Source: a bacterium UBP7_UBA7824
Lineage (GTDB): Bacteria > UBP7 > UBA6624
NCBI GenBank assembly: GCA_002501535.1
Contig: DLTY01000043.1
Span: 2,200 to 30,704 of the forward strand
DNA: 28,505 nucleotides
Reading direction: 5' to 3'
The notes under the pieces were generated by a model that did not search any database, was not told where the DNA came from, and saw only the letters and a list, made by a program, of their open reading frames with translations. Position numbers and translations under genes: made by a program. The stretch's first letter is position 1. Each line of letters starts with the position of its first letter. Of the stretch, positions 15,422 to 25,024 are shown piece after piece.

Positions 15422-16020
15422 CCAATACAAAAATAAGAGACATAAGGGGTGTTGGCCACATGTTAGCTATATCTCTTCTTTTTTTACCAATAATAAAAAC
15501 AACTATTGATGCATTCTTTTTATCATTATTTGGTTTAATTTTAGCAATACTCTGGCCACAAATACCTTTCTTAAATACGCTGTATAAAAAATGGCCAGAC
15601 TGGGGAATAATCTCATATCCAATATCTGTTGGATTATCCATTTTTTTATTCATGCTAACAGCAGATCTGCACGGAATGGAAGAAGATTCCATTTTGGATT
15701 TTGCAAGAATCACATGCTTATGTATGGCTATATCAGATCCACTACATGGATTCATTGGAAGACGAATAAACAATAAAAATAAAAAAAATTACCAAGGAAT
15801 TTTTTTCTCAATTCCGATTTTGATATTTATTGTAAATTTTTGGATAAACAACACATCAACAAATTGGTACTGGGTTAACTTCCAAGATAACCCTGTTGCA
15901 TCATCTCTTCCATTCATTATCGGTGCAACAACTGAACTATGGTGGAGATGGATTTCGGATAATATTGGCATTGTGTTTATGACATGGCTTACATTCACTA
16001 TTATGTTCTACTTTATATAA
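15418..16020 (+). CDS. Unknown polytopic membrane protein, possibly phytol/dolichol-kinase-like
   Basis: About 200 residues with five or six probable membrane helices. The segment DPLHGFIGRRINNKNKKNYQG (about 107-127) resembles the motif of the CTP-dependent lipid kinase and CDP-diacylglycerol synthase group, where an Asp precedes a conserved IGRRxG; the match is partial and read by eye. The start is TTG at 15418, overlapping the alr stop as TTGA; an in-frame ATG at 15460 would shorten it by 14 residues. It sits in the operon before the transporter genes. Function unproven. Confidence 0.6.
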   Translation: MTNTKIRDIRGVGHMLAISLLFLPIIKTTIDAFFLSLFGLILAILWPQIPFLNTLYKKWPDWGIISYPISVGLSIFLFMLTADLHGMEEDSILDFARITCLCMAISDPLHGFIGRRINNKNKKNYQGIFFSIPILIFIVNFWINNTSTNWYWVNFQDNPVASSLPFIIGATTELWWRWISDNIGIVFMTWLTFTIMFYFI

Positions 16021-16042
16021 TTCTTTCCCGGTTATAAAAAAA

Positions 16043-16768
16043 ATGAGTGAAACAGTGTTTAAAGAAACAGTTCTTGAACTGAAAAACCTTAATGTTGGTT
16101 ATGGTTCAAAAGAGCCAATATTAAAAGACATCAATTTAGAAATTGAAAAAGGTGAAATAATAGCACTTGTTGGACCTTCAGGTGCAGGAAAAACAACACT
16201 CATAAAAACAATTGCATCAATAATTCCTCAAATATCTGGTGAAATCTGCATACTTGGAGAATGTTGTGCCGACTGTCTTCCGTCCGGCAATATTGGATAC
16301 ATTCCACAAAGGCTTGGGCTTGTAAACAACAAAACCGTTATTGAAAATGTCATCTTTGGAAAATTCCATGAAATGAATTTCTTAGATGTTTTTCTTTCAG
16401 ATCCAAATAAAGAAATAACCAAAGAGGCAATGGAGATATTGGAATCGCTTGAAATAAAAGAAAAAGCAAATGAACAGGTCAAATTCCTATCTGGTGGTGA
16501 AAGAAAAAGAGTTGCAGTTGCAAGGACCCTTCTACAAAAGCCAAAAATAATTCTTGCTGATGAATTTTTAGGCGAGCTTGATGATGAAACATCAATAAGC
16601 GTTGGTTTCAAGATGTTTAATTATGTGAAAAAAAATAAGTCAAGCATAATTTTTGTAGACCATAATCCAGCAAGGGCTATGGGTGTGTCTGACAAGATTT
16701 TTAAAGTTTGCGAAAGCAAGGTAGTCAAGCTTGACAAACAAGAAAAAAATGTTGAAGTTGCAATATGA
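16043..16768 (+). CDS. phnC: ABC transporter ATP-binding protein, PhnC-like
   Basis: A 241-residue ABC ATPase. Walker A is GPSGAGKTT (44-52), the signature is LSGGERKRVAVAR, Walker B is IILADEF followed by LGELDDE, and the switch His is in FVDHNPA. The overall pattern and pairing with a PhnE-type permease place it in the phosphonate/organophosphorus uptake group. It energises import with the next gene, whose ATG overlaps its stop as ATGA. No periplasmic binding protein gene adjoins. Exact substrate uncertain. Confidence 0.85.
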   Translation: MSETVFKETVLELKNLNVGYGSKEPILKDINLEIEKGEIIALVGPSGAGKTTLIKTIASIIPQISGEICILGECCADCLPSGNIGYIPQRLGLVNNKTVIENVIFGKFHEMNFLDVFLSDPNKEITKEAMEILESLEIKEKANEQVKFLSGGERKRVAVARTLLQKPKIILADEFLGELDDETSISVGFKMFNYVKKNKSSIIFVDHNPARAMGVSDKIFKVCESKVVKLDKQEKNVEVAI

Positions 16769-17586
16769 CAGAAAAAAATAAAACTCAACTCAGCTTACTG
16801 ATAATCATTTTTATTTTATTTGCATTCTCAAATAATCTAAACCTTGATACTGGATCGATTATTGAAGGAGGCAGGAATTCAAAAGACTTCATTCAGGAAG
16901 CATTGCCATTGGACATGAGCATATTTGATGCTCAGCCTTACCCTATATGTGAAAAAAAAATTCCATTCTTTTGTAGTGTTGCATGGTTAGGCCTTTCAGA
17001 AACATTTCAAATGGCATACATTGCAACAATATTAGGATTCCTTCTTGCAATCCCTCTTTCAGTTATTGCATCTTCTAATCTAAATTTTGGAAAATTTAAA
17101 TTTATATCAAGATCAATACTCTCATTCATACGTGTTTTACCAAGCTTAGTATGGGCAATTTTCTTTGTTGTTGCTGTTGGTTTAGGGCCACTGGCAGGAG
17201 TTCTTGCAATGACGATTTACACTGTTGGATTTCTTGGAAAACTACAATACGAAGCATTTGAGGGTGTAAGCAATCATCCTATTGAAAGCGCAAGAGCAAT
17301 CGGGATGAAAAAATGGCAAATAGTTCACCATGTTGTCCTTCCAGAATCAGCAAACAGCCTCATGTCTCAACTTCTCTTTATGCTTGAATACAACATGAGG
17401 CATGGTGCAATCATTGGCCTTGTCGGAGCTGGAGGAATTGGATATTACCTTAACCTATATTTAAAACTGGGTATTTATGACAGAGTCATGTCGATACTAA
17501 TGATTATGTTTGTAAGTGTTATGCTTATTGATTCAATTAGTAATTCGTTAAGAAAAAAATACTTCAGCTCAATGGGTAAAAAATAA
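16765..17586 (+). CDS. phnE: ABC transporter permease, PhnE-like
   Basis: A 273-residue inner-membrane permease. The long first helix (9-24), an extracytoplasmic loop, and then helices containing VLPSLVWAIFFVVAVGLGPLAG are typical of PhnE. The segment EAFEGVSNHPIESARAIGMKKWQIVHHVVLP is the cytoplasmic EAA loop that contacts the ATPase. It pairs with the PhnC-like gene immediately upstream. The operon ends here at a convergent junction with msrA, so there is no PhnD in this unit. Confidence 0.87.
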   Translation: MTEKNKTQLSLLIIIFILFAFSNNLNLDTGSIIEGGRNSKDFIQEALPLDMSIFDAQPYPICEKKIPFFCSVAWLGLSETFQMAYIATILGFLLAIPLSVIASSNLNFGKFKFISRSILSFIRVLPSLVWAIFFVVAVGLGPLAGVLAMTIYTVGFLGKLQYEAFEGVSNHPIESARAIGMKKWQIVHHVVLPESANSLMSQLLFMLEYNMRHGAIIGLVGAGGIGYYLNLYLKLGIYDRVMSILMIMFVSVMLIDSISNSLRKKYFSSMGKK

Positions 17587-17601
17587 CCCTTTCTTTAATT
17601 T

Positions 17602-18126
17602 TTAGCTTAAAAAATCATCAATTTTTTTCTTAACAACAATTTGGCAATAAGGTTGAGTCTTATTCAATTCATAATAATTCTGATGATACTGCTCAGCTTT
17701 ATAAAAATCATTCAAAGGTTCTAAACTTGTGACAATCGGTTTTTTGAAAACCTCATTTGCGTTAAGGGCGTCAATAAATTCTTTAGAAATCTTTTTTTGA
17801 TCTTCATCTGAATAAAATATTGCAGACCTGTATTGGGTTCCTGTGTCTGAACCTTGACGATTCAATGTTGTTGGATCATGTGTCTCAAAAAAAACTTTCA
17901 ACAAATCTTTTAGTGCAACTATATTTGGATCAAAGGATATCTTACAAACTTCAGCATGACCAGTTGAACCCGAACAAACAGCTTTGTAGTTAGCATCCTC
18001 CAAGGAGCCGCCTGAATAACCTGAAACAACACTTTCAACGCCTTCAACCCTTAGGAAAATAGCCTCTACACACCAAAAACAACCTGCACCAAAAACAACA
18101 GATTCGAACTTGTTTTCATCTATCAC
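17602..18126 (-). CDS. msrA: Peptide methionine (S)-S-oxide reductase
   Basis: A 174-residue MsrA, which reduces methionine S-sulfoxide in oxidised proteins. Catalytic Cys16 lies in FGAGCFWC. EGVESVVSGYSGG, GHAEV and GSDTGTQYRSAIF are the usual MsrA blocks. The GTG at 18126 overlaps the epimerase stop as GTGA, with an AGG five bases upstream; a TTG three bases earlier is also possible. Confident. Confidence 0.95.
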   Translation of the reverse strand: MIDENKFESVVFGAGCFWCVEAIFLRVEGVESVVSGYSGGSLEDANYKAVCSGSTGHAEVCKISFDPNIVALKDLLKVFFETHDPTTLNRQGSDTGTQYRSAIFYSDEDQKKISKEFIDALNANEVFKKPIVTSLEPLNDFYKAEQYHQNYYELNKTQPYCQIVVKKKIDDFLS

Positions 18127-19094
18127 CAATACCTACTTTTATGCTTGTTGTAAAAGTCAAATGTTCGCCTCAGCCCTTCATCAATAGCCAAAGATGGCTT
18201 CCAGCTAAGCAATTCTCTAGAATGTGAATCATCGGATATAAAGTCGCCTACCTCTATTGATTTTCTGTCTTCAGGCCACTCTACACTCACAACTTTACTT
18301 AAACCAACTATATTTACAATCTTTTCAGACATTTGAGCAAAAGATACTCTTTCTGCTGCTCCTAAATTCAATATCTCACCATTAGCTTTCAAGGGATCAA
18401 TATTACATAATTTAGCAAAAGCATTGGTTATATCACCAATCCATGCATACTCACGAAGCTGCTCCCCTTCACCATAGACAGTCAAATCCTGACCATCCAT
18501 GGCAAGCCTTAAAAACCAATTCAATATACCCCATTTTGAATGTTTCATTTGATGTCTTGGACCATAAGCATTAGTAAACCTCACAGAACAAGCTTTTATG
18601 TTGCTTGTTCTGGAAAGAACTAGTGCATACTGTTCACCAGCTGTCTTGTTTACCCCATATATATCCGTTGGATGCAAAGCTGTATCTTTTGTTGCTGGAG
18701 GATTAAGAACCTTGCCATACTGTCCCCTTGTGCCACCATAAACAAATAATGCTTCAGGACAATTATCCTTAAATGAGTAAAGAAGTCTTAAAGTCCCTAA
18801 GGTGTTATGGTTCAAATCATTTTCAGGATCAATCATTGAATCAACATGGCTTACATGACCAGCTAAATGTATAACTACATCCTGATCCCTTAGTAAAGAT
18901 TGGTATTTTTCAGGTTTGCGAATATCAGCCTCCAAAAATTCACCTGTAAATCCCTCTAAATTAAAAAGGTTTGCTCCTGAACCCTCTATCAAGCCGTCAA
19001 TAACACTTACACTAAAACCTTTTGATTCCAGGTCTAAAGCAAGATTGCTACCTACGAATCCAGCCCCACCAGTAACAAGAACTTTTCTCGACAT
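18123..19094 (-). CDS. NAD-dependent sugar-nucleotide epimerase/dehydratase
   Basis: A 323-residue extended short-chain dehydrogenase. The NAD motif is GGAGFVG (9-15), and the catalytic YxxxK is Tyr146 and Lys150 (YGVNK). It resembles UDP-glucose 4-epimerase and related surface-sugar enzymes. It starts directly after the stop of the thymidylyltransferase gene and so probably acts on a nucleotide sugar in surface polysaccharide synthesis. The exact substrate cannot be given. Confidence 0.88.
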   Translation of the reverse strand: MSRKVLVTGGAGFVGSNLALDLESKGFSVSVIDGLIEGSGANLFNLEGFTGEFLEADIRKPEKYQSLLRDQDVVIHLAGHVSHVDSMIDPENDLNHNTLGTLRLLYSFKDNCPEALFVYGGTRGQYGKVLNPPATKDTALHPTDIYGVNKTAGEQYALVLSRTSNIKACSVRFTNAYGPRHQMKHSKWGILNWFLRLAMDGQDLTVYGEGEQLREYAWIGDITNAFAKLCNIDPLKANGEILNLGAAERVSFAQMSEKIVNIVGLSKVVSVEWPEDRKSIEVGDFISDDSHSRELLSWKPSLAIDEGLRRTFDFYNKHKSRYW

Positions 19095-20153
19095 TTAATC
19101 GGGAACCTCAAGAACAGACCTATCCCCAAGAACTACATTTAATCTTGTGTCGGTATTTCCTTTCACTGTACACCCCTCTCCAATCAAGCAACTTGACATG
19201 GGATATGAAACTGCAGAAAGAACACAATTATCCATAATTATGGAGTTACCGATATCAACTGTATTTATACGACAATTTTCTCCAATGCTTGTTCCGGCAC
19301 TGATATTGGAATTTTTAACTACTGAATTTTTACCTATATAAACAGGACCTTCAATATATGAATTTTCAACTTTAGCTCCTTTCTCAATGACAACCTTTCC
19401 ATCAATTCGACCACCTGAAACAACACCATCAAATCTTGTTTCCACATCTTCCAGCAGCAACTTATTTGCCTCTATCAAATCCTCAGGCAAGCCGGTATCT
19501 TTCCACCAACCATCAACTCTCATATGATGAACTTTTACAGAATCGTCAATAAGACCTTGGATAGCATCAGTTATCTCATACTCACCCCTGTCGGAAGGTT
19601 TTAGATCTTCAATTATTTTATGAATTTTATTGTTAAAAAAATAGATGCCGACAAGCGCAAGATCAGAAGGTGGATTTTTTGGCTTTTCAATCATTCCAAC
19701 AAGTTCTTCACCCTCAAAAATAGCAACACCAAATTGCTGTGGTCTATCAACTTTTGAAAGAAGAACCATTGAATCCATGTTTTTAGACTGAAATTCATCT
19801 GCGTATTTCTTAATACCGCCTTTTAAAACATTGTCTCCTAAAAACAAAAGGAAAGGATCGTCTCCAAGAAGTGGCCTTGCTGTTGCAACAGCGTGTGCAA
19901 GACCTAAGGGTTTATCTTGAACAACATATTCCAAATTCATAGAACGCCAAGATGGTCCGCAAGATTCTCTCACTAAATCACCTGTTTCTGGAGAAATAAG
20001 AATAACAGTTTCTTTTATGCCTGCATCCTCTAAAGAATCCAATATGTGATGAAGTATAGGGGCTCCCACAATAGGAAGCAATTGTTTGGCTCTGGTGTGA
20101 GTTAAAGGCCTTAGCCTGGTTCCACTACCTCCAGATAGAATCAACCCTTTCAT
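19095..20153 (-). CDS. Glucose-1-phosphate thymidylyltransferase, long form with beta-helix domain
   Basis: A 352-residue nucleotidyltransferase of the long RmlA/StrD type. The signature is LSGGSGTRLRPLT at 6-18 with KQLLPI following, and GDNVL around residue 95. A left-handed beta-helix domain of hexapeptide repeats occupies roughly 245-340. It makes dTDP-glucose or a similar activated sugar. The downstream epimerase is its likely partner. Long form differs from the short RmlA of rhamnose operons, and no rmlBCD set is seen. Confidence 0.88.
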   Translation of the reverse strand: MKGLILSGGSGTRLRPLTHTRAKQLLPIVGAPILHHILDSLEDAGIKETVILISPETGDLVRESCGPSWRSMNLEYVVQDKPLGLAHAVATARPLLGDDPFLLFLGDNVLKGGIKKYADEFQSKNMDSMVLLSKVDRPQQFGVAIFEGEELVGMIEKPKNPPSDLALVGIYFFNNKIHKIIEDLKPSDRGEYEITDAIQGLIDDSVKVHHMRVDGWWKDTGLPEDLIEANKLLLEDVETRFDGVVSGGRIDGKVVIEKGAKVENSYIEGPVYIGKNSVVKNSNISAGTSIGENCRINTVDIGNSIIMDNCVLSAVSYPMSSCLIGEGCTVKGNTDTRLNVVLGDRSVLEVPD

Positions 20154-20180
20154 AGCAGGTTTCGAAAAAAGACTATATTT

Positions 20181-21038
20181 TTAAGGCTTCCCAAACGTTT
20201 CAAATAATTCAACAAGTTCATCTTCTTCTTCGTAGTCAAAATAACTATTTACACCAAGTGCAAATCCAAAAGTAAACATTGTTTCATCTGTTCTGAAAGC
20301 GTCATTGTCACAACCTGTCAAATTAACAGTACAACCATAACTTTCTAAAGTTGTTGCACCAAGGCTAATCCATAAAGGGTTATCTGGGCTTGTTTGCCAC
20401 CATAACGCAACACTTTGTCCAGGTTCCTTAGTGACAAATGCCGAAGATGCAAATTCATAATGCATTTTCAATCTAGGTGAAAACCAAAGACTGAAATTTC
20501 CAAAAAATGAAGCTTCTGTAGCATCTAATTCATCAGCACCAATATTGATGCCTAAATTAAAATCACCTCTAGAGTAAGGGGATTGAGCAACAATAAAGCC
20601 ACCCCATTCTTCAAAATTACCATGAGATGCAGTCCAACCCATAGTTCCACCCATTGAGATTCTTCCAAAAAATGAATCTGGATTATTGCGCAATGACTTT
20701 TTAATCGTAAATTGATGCCAGTCATACCCATGAACATTTGAAGTGCTCCAACCACCTTCAAGGCCTTCGCCCATCCACCAAGAGATACCACCTAAATGCA
20801 AAACATCTGAATTAGCATCAGACATATTTTGGGTACCCCATCTAGAAAGATAAAAGAAGTCTGCCTCTGGTTCAGAAACCTGAGAAAAACCAATTCTGAT
20901 TTCATTTTTATTAGGCATTTCTGCTGTAGGCGTTAAAAAATAACCTGAAGAACCGTTGTTCCCAGCATAATGACTAGGCAAAGCAAATAAATTGCTGCTA
21001 AAAATCAAACCACAAAGTATAAATAATATTTTTTTCAT
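20181..21038 (-). CDS. Probable outer-membrane beta-barrel protein with signal peptide
   Basis: A 285-residue protein of unknown function. It has a signal peptide (about residues 1-19, ending NLFA before LPSHYAG), then alternating aromatic strands rich in Trp, Tyr and Phe. The beginning, GYFLTPTAEMPNKNEIRIGFS, recalls the N-terminus of YjbH-type polysaccharide-export barrel proteins, but the match is short. The end is acidic rather than a classical terminal Phe. A GGAGGG ribosome site lies eight bases before ATG 21038, overlapping the rodA end. Confidence 0.7.
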   Translation of the reverse strand: MKKILFILCGLIFSSNLFALPSHYAGNNGSSGYFLTPTAEMPNKNEIRIGFSQVSEPEADFFYLSRWGTQNMSDANSDVLHLGGISWWMGEGLEGGWSTSNVHGYDWHQFTIKKSLRNNPDSFFGRISMGGTMGWTASHGNFEEWGGFIVAQSPYSRGDFNLGINIGADELDATEASFFGNFSLWFSPRLKMHYEFASSAFVTKEPGQSVALWWQTSPDNPLWISLGATTLESYGCTVNLTGCDNDAFRTDETMFTFGFALGVNSYFDYEEEDELVELFETFGKP

Positions 21039-21043
21039 AATTG

Positions 21044-22156
21044 TTACCCTCCAACAACCCTAGAATTATAAAGGTTTAGATGACTAGATAAAACACTTAA
21101 CACCAATCCTACTAAACATCCGAGCGATATCCACCCTGAGCCACCTTGAGACAAGGGTATTAACGGGAAACCAGTTGTTGGAATCAAGCCTAAAGCAACC
21201 CCTACGTTAAAACAGCAATGGAAAATCACGTAACCCGCAAAACCTACAAGCAACTGTTTGGCTGCTCCAGGAGGAATTCTTTCCGAAAAATTCAAAGCCC
21301 CAAATGAGGCCCAAGAATACAAGCCAATAATCAAGGAAACTAGAAAAAGGCCTCCGGTTCTAAAAAAAACACCGATAACAAAATCATTTTGACGTTCTGG
21401 AATCCAAGCTAACTCCTGCTTAACAGATTCTGAAAAACCAGAACCCCACAATCCACCTTCAGCCATCTGGATATGCGTATACTTAAGTTGACGACGATCA
21501 TCTAATGGAGCTTCAGAACCAGCAAAAAATGTCTCAATCCTTTTGACCTGGTGAGGTTTTACAAAAGGAACACTTTCGTAAAAAGGAATCAAACTTTTCC
21601 CACCTATAAAAAAAATCAAGATTGCAATAATCGGCAAGCCTGTACTTAAAAACTTGTTCACTTTTGAGCAAAAAACTTGAATCCATGTTATCCCAGCCAT
21701 AACTATCAATGTTCCCATTTCTGGCTGTAATGCAATCAAAATAAAAACCAACGCATTCACCAAGAGACAAAAAACAAATCCATTCATTGGCCCCAAGCCA
21801 ACACCTTTTCTTCCGCCTAGAATAACTGAATTTACTACAATCAATCCGACTTTAGCCAATTCAGAAGGCTGAAGTGTAAAAGGTCCTATTCTGATCCATG
21901 AATTAATACCTCTTATCTCTGGTAAAAACAAAACCAAAATCAAAAGAAGAAAACAGATAACTGTACTTATTATTGATATGTTCCAAGCATTATTAACCTT
22001 TTGTCTAGAAAAAAAATAACCTGCAAGATACGCGACAATCATAAGAGAAACTGTTTTTATAGAGTCACTACCAGAATTACTTAAATATAGTTGTATACAG
22101 ACACCTAAAAAAGAAAGAATAAAAACTGGATAAATAAAATTTGGAACTCTCAACAT
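21044..22156 (-). CDS. rodA: RodA/FtsW-family peptidoglycan polymerase
   Basis: A 370-residue polytopic SEDS protein with about ten membrane helices. Seen: WIRIGPFTLQPSELAKVG, QPEMGT and, near the C-terminus, GLIPTTGFPLIPLSQGGSGW, all hallmarks of RodA/FtsW. RodA polymerises peptidoglycan during elongation. The start ATG 22156 overlaps the tpiA stop as TAATG. Distinguishing RodA from FtsW is based on overall pattern; lack of a cell-division gene neighbourhood favours RodA. Confidence 0.87.
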   Translation of the reverse strand: MLRVPNFIYPVFILSFLGVCIQLYLSNSGSDSIKTVSLMIVAYLAGYFFSRQKVNNAWNISIISTVICFLLLILVLFLPEIRGINSWIRIGPFTLQPSELAKVGLIVVNSVILGGRKGVGLGPMNGFVFCLLVNALVFILIALQPEMGTLIVMAGITWIQVFCSKVNKFLSTGLPIIAILIFFIGGKSLIPFYESVPFVKPHQVKRIETFFAGSEAPLDDRRQLKYTHIQMAEGGLWGSGFSESVKQELAWIPERQNDFVIGVFFRTGGLFLVSLIIGLYSWASFGALNFSERIPPGAAKQLLVGFAGYVIFHCCFNVGVALGLIPTTGFPLIPLSQGGSGWISLGCLVGLVLSVLSSHLNLYNSRVVGG

Positions 22157-22866
22157 TAGGCAACAGCATCAATTAAATCTCTGTAACTATCAGCATTCAA
22201 ACTTGCCCCACCAATCAAAAAACCACTGATCAAACCTGAACTTAAATAATTAGATACATTTTGACTATTAACAGAACCGCCATAAAGAACATCAATATCT
22301 CTTTTGCAGAAATCCTTACATAATAATGATGCCTCATCGGCATCTTTAGAACCTGCAGGCATACCACTTCCAATTGCCCACACTGGCTCATATGCTATTA
22401 TTAAATTTTTATCAGAAAGAAAATTTTCAAGATAAGAAATTTGCTTCTTTAAAACCTCTCCTGTTAAGCCTTTTTCTTTTTCTTCAATTGTTTCTCCAAC
22501 ACAATAAATAGTTTTAAGCCCAAGGCTCAATGCGGTTTCAACTTTTCTTTTCAAAAGTTTTGAGTCTTCTTTAAAGATATGTCTTCTTTCGCTATGCCCA
22601 ACTAAAAGCCAATTAATGTCTATTTTTGGAAAATCAAAAATAGAAACCTCACCAGTTAAAGCACCTGATTTTTCAGGATTGCCATTTTGCGCGCCAATTT
22701 CAACCCCTAATGAATTAGTTTGTGCTGAACCGAAACAAAGAAAGGTTGGAAAAATAATAGTTTTTACATTGTTAGGTATTGGACCATAAGATTGAAGCTT
22801 TTCAAAAAAAGCCAAAGATGAATCAGAATCATGGTTCATTTTCCAGTTTCCTGCAATTATCGTCAT
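22156..22866 (-). CDS. tpiA: Triosephosphate isomerase
   Basis: A 236-residue TIM-barrel glycolytic enzyme interconverting glyceraldehyde 3-phosphate and dihydroxyacetone phosphate. Lys9 (NWKMN), His91 (VGHSERR) and Glu160 (YEPVWAIG) form the active site, and YGGSV binds phosphate. Slightly short against the usual 250. The ATG overlaps the pgk stop as ATGA, continuing the gap-pgk-tpi run. Confidence 0.96.
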   Translation of the reverse strand: MTIIAGNWKMNHDSDSSLAFFEKLQSYGPIPNNVKTIIFPTFLCFGSAQTNSLGVEIGAQNGNPEKSGALTGEVSIFDFPKIDINWLLVGHSERRHIFKEDSKLLKRKVETALSLGLKTIYCVGETIEEKEKGLTGEVLKKQISYLENFLSDKNLIIAYEPVWAIGSGMPAGSKDADEASLLCKDFCKRDIDVLYGGSVNSQNVSNYLSSGLISGFLIGGASLNADSYRDLIDAVA

Positions 22867-24020
22867 AAATTTAAAACCTCCAAACCAGGTAATTTTTTAC
22901 CTGAAAGATAATACAAAGTTGCTCCTCCAGCTAAAGATTCAAAATAAAAACTTCCTTCCATTTTTGCCATCTTAACAGATGCCAAAGTTTCACCTCCACC
23001 TATATAAACCTTAGCTGAATGGTTTCCTAATATCACAGCTAAAGATTCAGTACCTTGACTTGCGCCTTTCATTTCAAATGCTCCAAAAGCTCCATTCCAA
23101 AAAAATGTCTTTACAGAATCTAAATCCTTGAATGAATCCGATATTGAAGACGGACTTGCATCCAAGATATTATCTTCAGGAAGCACTTCTGTAAAATCCT
23201 TTTCCTTGAAACTATTTTTATTTTTAACAATAACTTTTTGTGGCAAGATTAATTTTGGAGAACCTTCAAGTTGACACCATTCAAAAAAACTCCTTGCCCA
23301 ATTCAGGTTGTCAGGATCATGAAGACTGGAACCTATTTCATGACCTAATGCCTTATAGAAGGTATTAGCAATTCCTCCACCCAATAAAAAACCTTGGACT
23401 TTGTCTTTTAAAGAGTCTATCAATGGCATCTTTGTTTTTAATTTTGCACCACCCATAACAACCCAAAAAGGCTTTTTAGGATTTTCAATTAACGTATTAA
23501 GGTTTTGTGTCTCGTGCAATATTGATGGCCCTGCAAAAGAGGGTAAATGCTGTGCAACACCAGAAACCGATGCATGTGATCTATGTGAAACTGAGAAAGC
23601 ATCATTGATAAAAAAATCTGCAATGCCTGCAAGTTTTTTAACGAAACCTTCTTCACAATTTTTTTCTCCCGGTTCAAATCTGACATTCTCTAAAAAAACA
23701 ACTGAATGTTTCAATTGTTTTTTTATTGACTTTCTATCAATATTTCCAAGGTGTAAAAAACAAGGAAGATTAGAATTTTGAGAAAAACTTTCTACAACAG
23801 GCTTAAGGCTTAACTCTGGATTATTTTTACCATCTGGTTTGCCCAAATGACTAACAACAATAACTTTTGCGCCAGCTTCATAAAGTCTTTTAACGGTTTC
23901 AATTGAGCTTAGAACTCTTGAATCATCAAGAATTTGAGAATCAGATATAGGAACATTTAAATCAAGTCTTAAAAGTACATTTTTTGCTTTAAAACGCTTA
24001 TACCATTTTTGATCAATCAC
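22863..24020 (-). CDS. pgk: Phosphoglycerate kinase
   Basis: A 385-residue glycolytic kinase making ATP from 1,3-bisphosphoglycerate. Seen: RLDLNVPI, VVSHLGKPDG, the FLENVRF motif, MGGAKLKTK, and GGGETLAS near the C-terminus. It overlaps the gap stop by four bases and continues into tpiA. Confident. Confidence 0.96.
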   Translation of the reverse strand: MIDQKWYKRFKAKNVLLRLDLNVPISDSQILDDSRVLSSIETVKRLYEAGAKVIVVSHLGKPDGKNNPELSLKPVVESFSQNSNLPCFLHLGNIDRKSIKKQLKHSVVFLENVRFEPGEKNCEEGFVKKLAGIADFFINDAFSVSHRSHASVSGVAQHLPSFAGPSILHETQNLNTLIENPKKPFWVVMGGAKLKTKMPLIDSLKDKVQGFLLGGGIANTFYKALGHEIGSSLHDPDNLNWARSFFEWCQLEGSPKLILPQKVIVKNKNSFKEKDFTEVLPEDNILDASPSSISDSFKDLDSVKTFFWNGAFGAFEMKGASQGTESLAVILGNHSAKVYIGGGETLASVKMAKMEGSFYFESLAGGATLYYLSGKKLPGLEVLNL

Positions 24021-25024
24021 TCATTTGCCGCCATATACTCTGCCAAATCAACAACCCTTGTCGCGTAGCCAGTCTCATTGTCATACCATGAAAGAACCTT
24101 TATCAAAGAACCCATAACATAAGTTGAAGCAGCATCAAGTATCGAAGACCTTTTATCTCCTTCAAAATCTTTTGAGACTAGTGGAATATCTTCATATCCA
24201 AGGATTCCCTTTAATTCACTTTCGCTAGCTTGTTTGAATTTTTCATTTACAGACTCAACACTATCAGCAGAATGCTCAACTTTAACGGTTAAATCAACAA
24301 GTGAAACCGTTGGTGTAGGAACCCTAATAGCCATACCATTTAATTTACCTTTTATTTCCGGCAAAACAACACCTATTGCTTTGGCTGCGCCAGTGCTTGT
24401 TGGAACAGTATTTAATGCAGCAGATCGAGCTCTTCGTAAATCTTTATTTGGGCCATCAATAAGATTTTGTCCAGCGGTGTAGGCATGAATGGTCGTCATT
24501 AAACCTTCTTCAATACCATAATTATCATTCAAAACTTTAGCAATGGGTGCTAAACAATTTGTCGTACAGGAGGCATTACTAACAATTACATCTTTTGAAG
24601 CATTAAAGTCTTTATGGTTTACACCCATTACAAAAGTACCATCTATATCACCTTTTCCAGGAGCTGAAATAATCACTCTTCTTGCTCCTGCTTTGACATG
24701 AGATGAAGCAAGTTCTTTTGTTCTGAATATACCTGTTGACTCAACAACGTAATCAACTCCAATATTACCCCAAGGCAAATCTTCAGGGTTACGTGAATTG
24801 AAAATAGGAATCTCCTGACCATCAACATGGAGACTAGAACCTTCTGCCCTCACCTCAAAAGGCAACTTACCATAAACTGAATCGTACTTTAGTAAATGCG
24901 CTAAAGATTCAACAGGCATTAAATCATTGATTCCTACTATTTCAACACCTTCCCTTCCGAATGCGGACCTAAAAACAAGTCGCCCTATCCTTCCAAATCC
25001 ATTAATTGCAAGTTTAATTTTCAT
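24017..25024 (-). CDS. gap: Glyceraldehyde-3-phosphate dehydrogenase, type I
   Basis: A 335-residue enzyme from the ATG at 25024. NAD motif INGFGRIGR (7-15); Asn33-Asp34 in GIND followed by Leu35 points to NAD rather than NADP. Catalytic Cys153 in SNASCTTNC; the C-terminus has WYDNETGY. An ATG at 25039 is in frame, but it overlaps the GGAGG site that serves ATG 25024, which also forms an ATGA junction with the preceding stop. This gene links the YvcK-like gene to pgk. Confidence 0.96.
   Translation of the reverse strand: MKIKLAINGFGRIGRLVFRSAFGREGVEIVGINDLMPVESLAHLLKYDSVYGKLPFEVRAEGSSLHVDGQEIPIFNSRNPEDLPWGNIGVDYVVESTGIFRTKELASSHVKAGARRVIISAPGKGDIDGTFVMGVNHKDFNASKDVIVSNASCTTNCLAPIAKVLNDNYGIEEGLMTTIHAYTAGQNLIDGPNKDLRRARSAALNTVPTSTGAAKAIGVVLPEIKGKLNGMAIRVPTPTVSLVDLTVKVEHSADSVESVNEKFKQASESELKGILGYEDIPLVSKDFEGDKRSSILDAASTYVMGSLIKVLSWYDNETGYATRVVDLAEYMAANE

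Noticed and set aside
17574..17601. Possible terminator at the end of phnE: GGGT, eight-base loop, ACCC, then T-rich
   Set aside because: The stem is only four pairs and sits across the stop codon; too weak to call.
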